From Dendrocalamus latiflorus (lineage: Eukaryota; Streptophyta; Magnoliopsida; Poales; Poaceae): DNA of 64,000 bases. Location of the stretch: assembly GCA_017311315.1 (NCBI GenBank), contig CM029660.1, positions 36,537,507-36,601,506 on the forward strand, written 5' to 3'. Positions 60,779 to 64,000 of this stretch are shown here, piece after piece (within the stretch, counting starts at the first letter, position 1; every line of letters starts with the position of its first letter). The position numbers and the translations under genes were made by a program. Below the pieces are notes generated by a model that saw nothing but the letters and a program-made list of their open reading frames with translations, was not told where the DNA came from and did not search any database.

Positions 60779-63700
60779 TGTTGAATTGTGTGGGCCAAGC
60801 CCATACAAAAGAATAATTCCTTTTAAATCTCAAATGTCCACTCATGCAAAGGAGGTATGCATGTGAACTTTAGTACCACATTGCTAGTTCTAGGAGAGGA
60901 AGACCACTTTAAAAGGGATGGTGCACTCCTAGCCACTTGAGGCATGTGTGGGAGAGAACTAGAGGATCACACGCGCGCACTCGCTCGCCTCGCCGGGCGG
61001 GGCGGGGGGTGGCCACCAAAATCGGCTCCAGATGCTTGCGTAGACACGGCTTTCTTTTGCAGTTTTATTTTTACTGTTTTGAGTAGCGGTGAATCCGGAT
61101 CGGTTACGCGCAACTAATCCGTTTCGGTTACGAGTTATGGAGAACGTGCAGGCGTCTTGATCACACGTCATGTTTTCTCCATAAATACTGAGTCGCCGAC
61201 TCCATACAGCAGATGCGAATCAATCTAGGGTTTTTGCCTCCTCCATTGTGCTGCGCCGTCCCACGTAGTCTACTCCGTCCCGTCCGCCGGCGTGCACTGT
61301 CGTTCGGGAGAGCAGGTCTCCGGAACCGTCGCCTTCGAAGTCCTGCACCGGGAGAGGGCGAATAAGGTTTTTGGGAAGCGCTCTGCGCGACTGCTTGCTG
61401 TAGTTTTGGCTCGTCTTCATCGTCGTTCGGTTTCGGCGAATCGTCATCGACCTCGTGTCATCCACACCGTACCTGCAGCGTCAACATCGCCAAACCGGTC
61501 AGAACAGAATCATCGGTACGTAACAGTCATGTTCTCCGTATTAGATCTGTTCATGTATAGTTTCCTGATTTACATGTCTAGATCTTTTATGCCTGTGATG
61601 GTTCTGTTATTTTGCGTGCATGATGTTATGATTTATTTATGGAATAAATTGAACCTACATGTGCTTATATTTCCAACAATCCAAAAACCTTATTGTAGGC
61701 ACTGTGGTTTTACTATGGCTGGATTTGCCGATGCACTGAGGCCGGATAAGTTCTCTGGTGTGCACTTTAAGAGATGGCAGATCAAGGTCACTCTGTGGCT
61801 TACTGCTATGAATGTATTCTGGGTTAGTAATGGCAAGCCTGAAGGTGTTCTTGATGCTGAAAAGCAGAAAGAATTCGAGACTGCCACTACTCTCTTTGTT
61901 GGATGCATTCTTAGTGTTCTTACTGATCGTCTGTGCGAGGTGTATATGCACATGACAGACGCGAAGGAGTTGTGGGATGCACTGAATTCCAAATACGGTG
62001 CTACTGATGCCAGCAATGACATGTATGTCATGGAGCAATTTCATGACTACAAGATGGTTGATAACCGTTCTGTAGTAGATCAGGCTCATGAGATACAGGC
62101 CATTGCCAAGGAACTCGAACTCCTAAAGTGTGCCTTACCCGACAAATTTGTGGCTGGATGTATTATTGCGAAATTACCTTCTTCATGGAGGAATTTCGGA
62201 ACAGCACTCAAACACAAGAGACAAGAGTACTCTGTTGAGAATCTGATTGGGTCTCTTGAAATTGAGGAGAAAGCTCGGGAAAAGGACGCTGTGTCTAAGG
62301 GTGATGGAGGGCAGTCTAGTGCCAATGTGGTACAGAAACCCTCAAGCAAGAACAAAGGGAAATTTGTCAAAGCCCAACAGACAACCAACTTCAAGAAGAA
62401 AAACAACAACAACAATCAGGATGATAGAACATGCTTTGTGTGCGGTGAGCCTGGTCACATGGCCAAGAAGTGCCCACAACGCAAAGGAAAGAAGGCACCT
62501 GTAGGACAGACTTCTAAGTCTGTCAACGTGACCATTGGCAAGACTGGAGATGGGACTGGGTATGGTAATTTACCTACTGTTCTTTCAGTTAGTCAATCTA
62601 CCAATTGGTGGATTGATACAGGAGCTAATGTACATGTGTGTGCTGATATTTCGTTGTTTTCTTCTTATCAGGTCGCCCGGGATTCCTCCGTCCTAATGGG
62701 GAATGGGTCACATGCTACTGTTCATGGTGTTGGCACGGTAGATCTGAAGTTTACTTCGGGAAAGATCGTGCAGCTGAAGAACGTGCAGCATGTCCCTTCT
62801 ATAGACAAGAATCTCGTTAGTGGCTCCCGTTTATGTAGAGACGGGCTTAAGTTGGTATTTGAGTCTAATAAAGTAGTCGTGTCTAAACATGGATATTTTA
62901 TTGGTAAAGGCTATGAGTGCGGAGGCTTGTTCCGCTTTTCCCTTTCAGATTTCTGCAATAAGACTGTGAACCATATTTGTGGCAGTGTGGATGATGAGGC
63001 TAATGTTTGGCACTCACGTCTATGTCATATTAATTTTGGTTTTATGTCTCGGCTTTCCAGTATGAATTTAATTCCAAACGTTTCCATCACTAAAGGTTCT
63101 AAATGTCATAGCTGTGTGCAATCAAAGCAACCTCGTAAGCCTCACAAGGCTGCCGAGGAGAGAAACTTGGCACCACTAGAACTCCTGCATTCAGATCTTT
63201 TTGAGATGAATGGCGTGTTGACGAAGGGTGGAAAACGATATTTCATGACATTGATTGATGATGCAACTAGGTTCTGTTATGTGTATTTATTGAAAACGAA
63301 AGATGAGGCTTTAGACTATTTTAAAATCTATAAGGCAGAAGTTGAAAACCAGTTAAATAGAAAGATAAAAAGACTTAGGTCAGATCGTGGTGGAGAGTAT
63401 TTCTCAAACGAATTTGACTTATTTTGTGAGGAACATGGCATTATACATGAGAGGACGCCTCCTTATTCTCCCGAGTCAAATGGGATTGCCGAAAGGAAAA
63501 ATCGCACGTTGACTGACTTGGTGAATGCCATGTTAGACACTGCGGGCTTACCTAAGGCATGGTGGGGGAGGCTTTGCTAACGTCTAATCATGTATTAAAT
63601 AGAGTTCCTAACAGAAATAAGGACAAAACACCATACGAGGTATGGATTGGGAGAAAACCATCACTTTCTTACTTGCGTACATGGGGGTGCTTGGCGAAAG

Positions 63701-64000
63701 TTAATGTGCCAATAACTAAGAAACGCAAGCTTGGACATAAAACTGTGGACTGTGTCTTTCTGGGATATGCTAATCATAGCATTGCCTATAGATTTTTGAT
63801 AGTTAAAACTGAGGTACCTGACATGCATGTTGGTACAATTATGGAGTCTCGAGATGCAACATTCTTTGAGAATATTTTTCCAATGAAGGATACACATAAC
63901 ACTACTAGTCAACCTTCTGAAATAATTCCCAGTTCAATCACATCACCTGAACCTTTTGAACATACACATGAACTTGTCAATGAGGAGGATGACAGTGGAG
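60779..64000 (+). mobile_element. Copia LTR retrotransposon, 5' LTR and gag-pol (runs off the window)
   Basis: The 5' LTR is about 900 bp (60779-61678), beginning TGTTGAATTGTG and ending TTCCAACA. It has a TATA-like CATAAATACTGAG at about 61179. The coding region starts at 61715. The bases after the LTR (ATCCAAAAACC) are not the usual initiator-Met primer site. The domain order gag, protease, integrase is that of Copia. The right part and 3' LTR are beyond 64000, so the target duplication cannot be checked. Confidence 0.85.
61715..64000 (+). pseudogene. Copia gag-protease-integrase polyprotein with frameshift
   Basis: From ATG 61715 the first frame runs 621 codons to a stop at 63578-63580. 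Gag begins MAGFADALRPDKFSG and has a LWDALNSKYG-type UBN2 core. The zinc knuckle CFVCGEPGHMAKKC is near residue 240. The protease active site IDTGA (Asp 301) follows, then a GAG-pre-integrase VWHSRLCHIN. The integrase core runs from HSDLF (about residue 492) through IDDATR to ESNGIAERKNR. Near 63562 one base is missing from a G-rich stretch compared with the expected family reading, so the frame shifts into a stop; the alternative frame stays open to the window end. The product would lack reverse transcriptase and RNase H. Confidence 0.9.

Noticed and set aside
1..64000. tRNA or rRNA genes
   Set aside because: I saw no cloverleaf or rRNA-like stretch; the only tRNA-related sequences are retrotransposon primer sites and the SINE B-box-like motif.

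Overview
The window is nuclear DNA from a grass, most likely rice or a close Oryza relative. Its genes have long, GC-rich first exons and introns with GT/GC-AG borders. Its repeats are grass types: Tourist-like MITEs, a SMART-type miniature LTR element, CACTA, hAT and Mutator-like DNA elements, a grass SINE and Copia LTR elements. From memory, unverified, the gene families match neighbours near the end of rice chromosome 6.

From left to right: 1-3.2 kb holds the 3' part of a methylthioadenosine nucleosidase gene (MTN, + strand) with three transposon insertions in its introns. 4.9-5.8 kb is a single-B3-domain regulator. 8.8-12.7 kb is a five-exon RRM protein of the BPA1-like (ACD11-partner) family. 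14.6-31.4 kb is an accessory region of nested and captured DNA. It holds a Mutator-like element with a 9-bp target duplication; an LTR element split by a hAT element that carries a fragment of the DNA-repair glycosylase gene FPG/MutM; and a 3.9-kb long-TIR element carrying a plant-mobile-domain (PMD) gene. The PMD element lies between two copies of the promoter region of an R2R3-MYB gene. The MYB gene itself is at 31.5-33.1 kb.

From 33 to 45 kb there are no convincing host genes, but there is a complete 1.7-kb CACTA element, an inverted pair of small MITEs, a SINE with a 14-bp target duplication and short tandem repeats. 45.8-52.0 kb (- strand) is an Eyes-absent (EYA) type HAD phosphatase gene. 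Its fourth coding intron carries a complete, very young non-autonomous LTR element: the two 262-bp LTRs appear identical and the target duplication is perfect. Upstream are a foldback MITE at the predicted start of transcription and a 2.56-kb hAT element with a decayed dimerisation domain.

55.3-59.6 kb (- strand) is an intact eight-exon CYP88A-type gene, ent-kaurenoic acid oxidase, an essential step of gibberellin synthesis. It has a GC-AG intron and a MITE fragment about 100 bp upstream of its TATA box. The right end is a Copia element (900-bp LTR, gag, protease, integrase, a frameshift) inserted next to an orphan coding exon. The host genes have no obvious shared pathway. The main theme is transposons remodelling introns and promoters and capturing or carrying genes.
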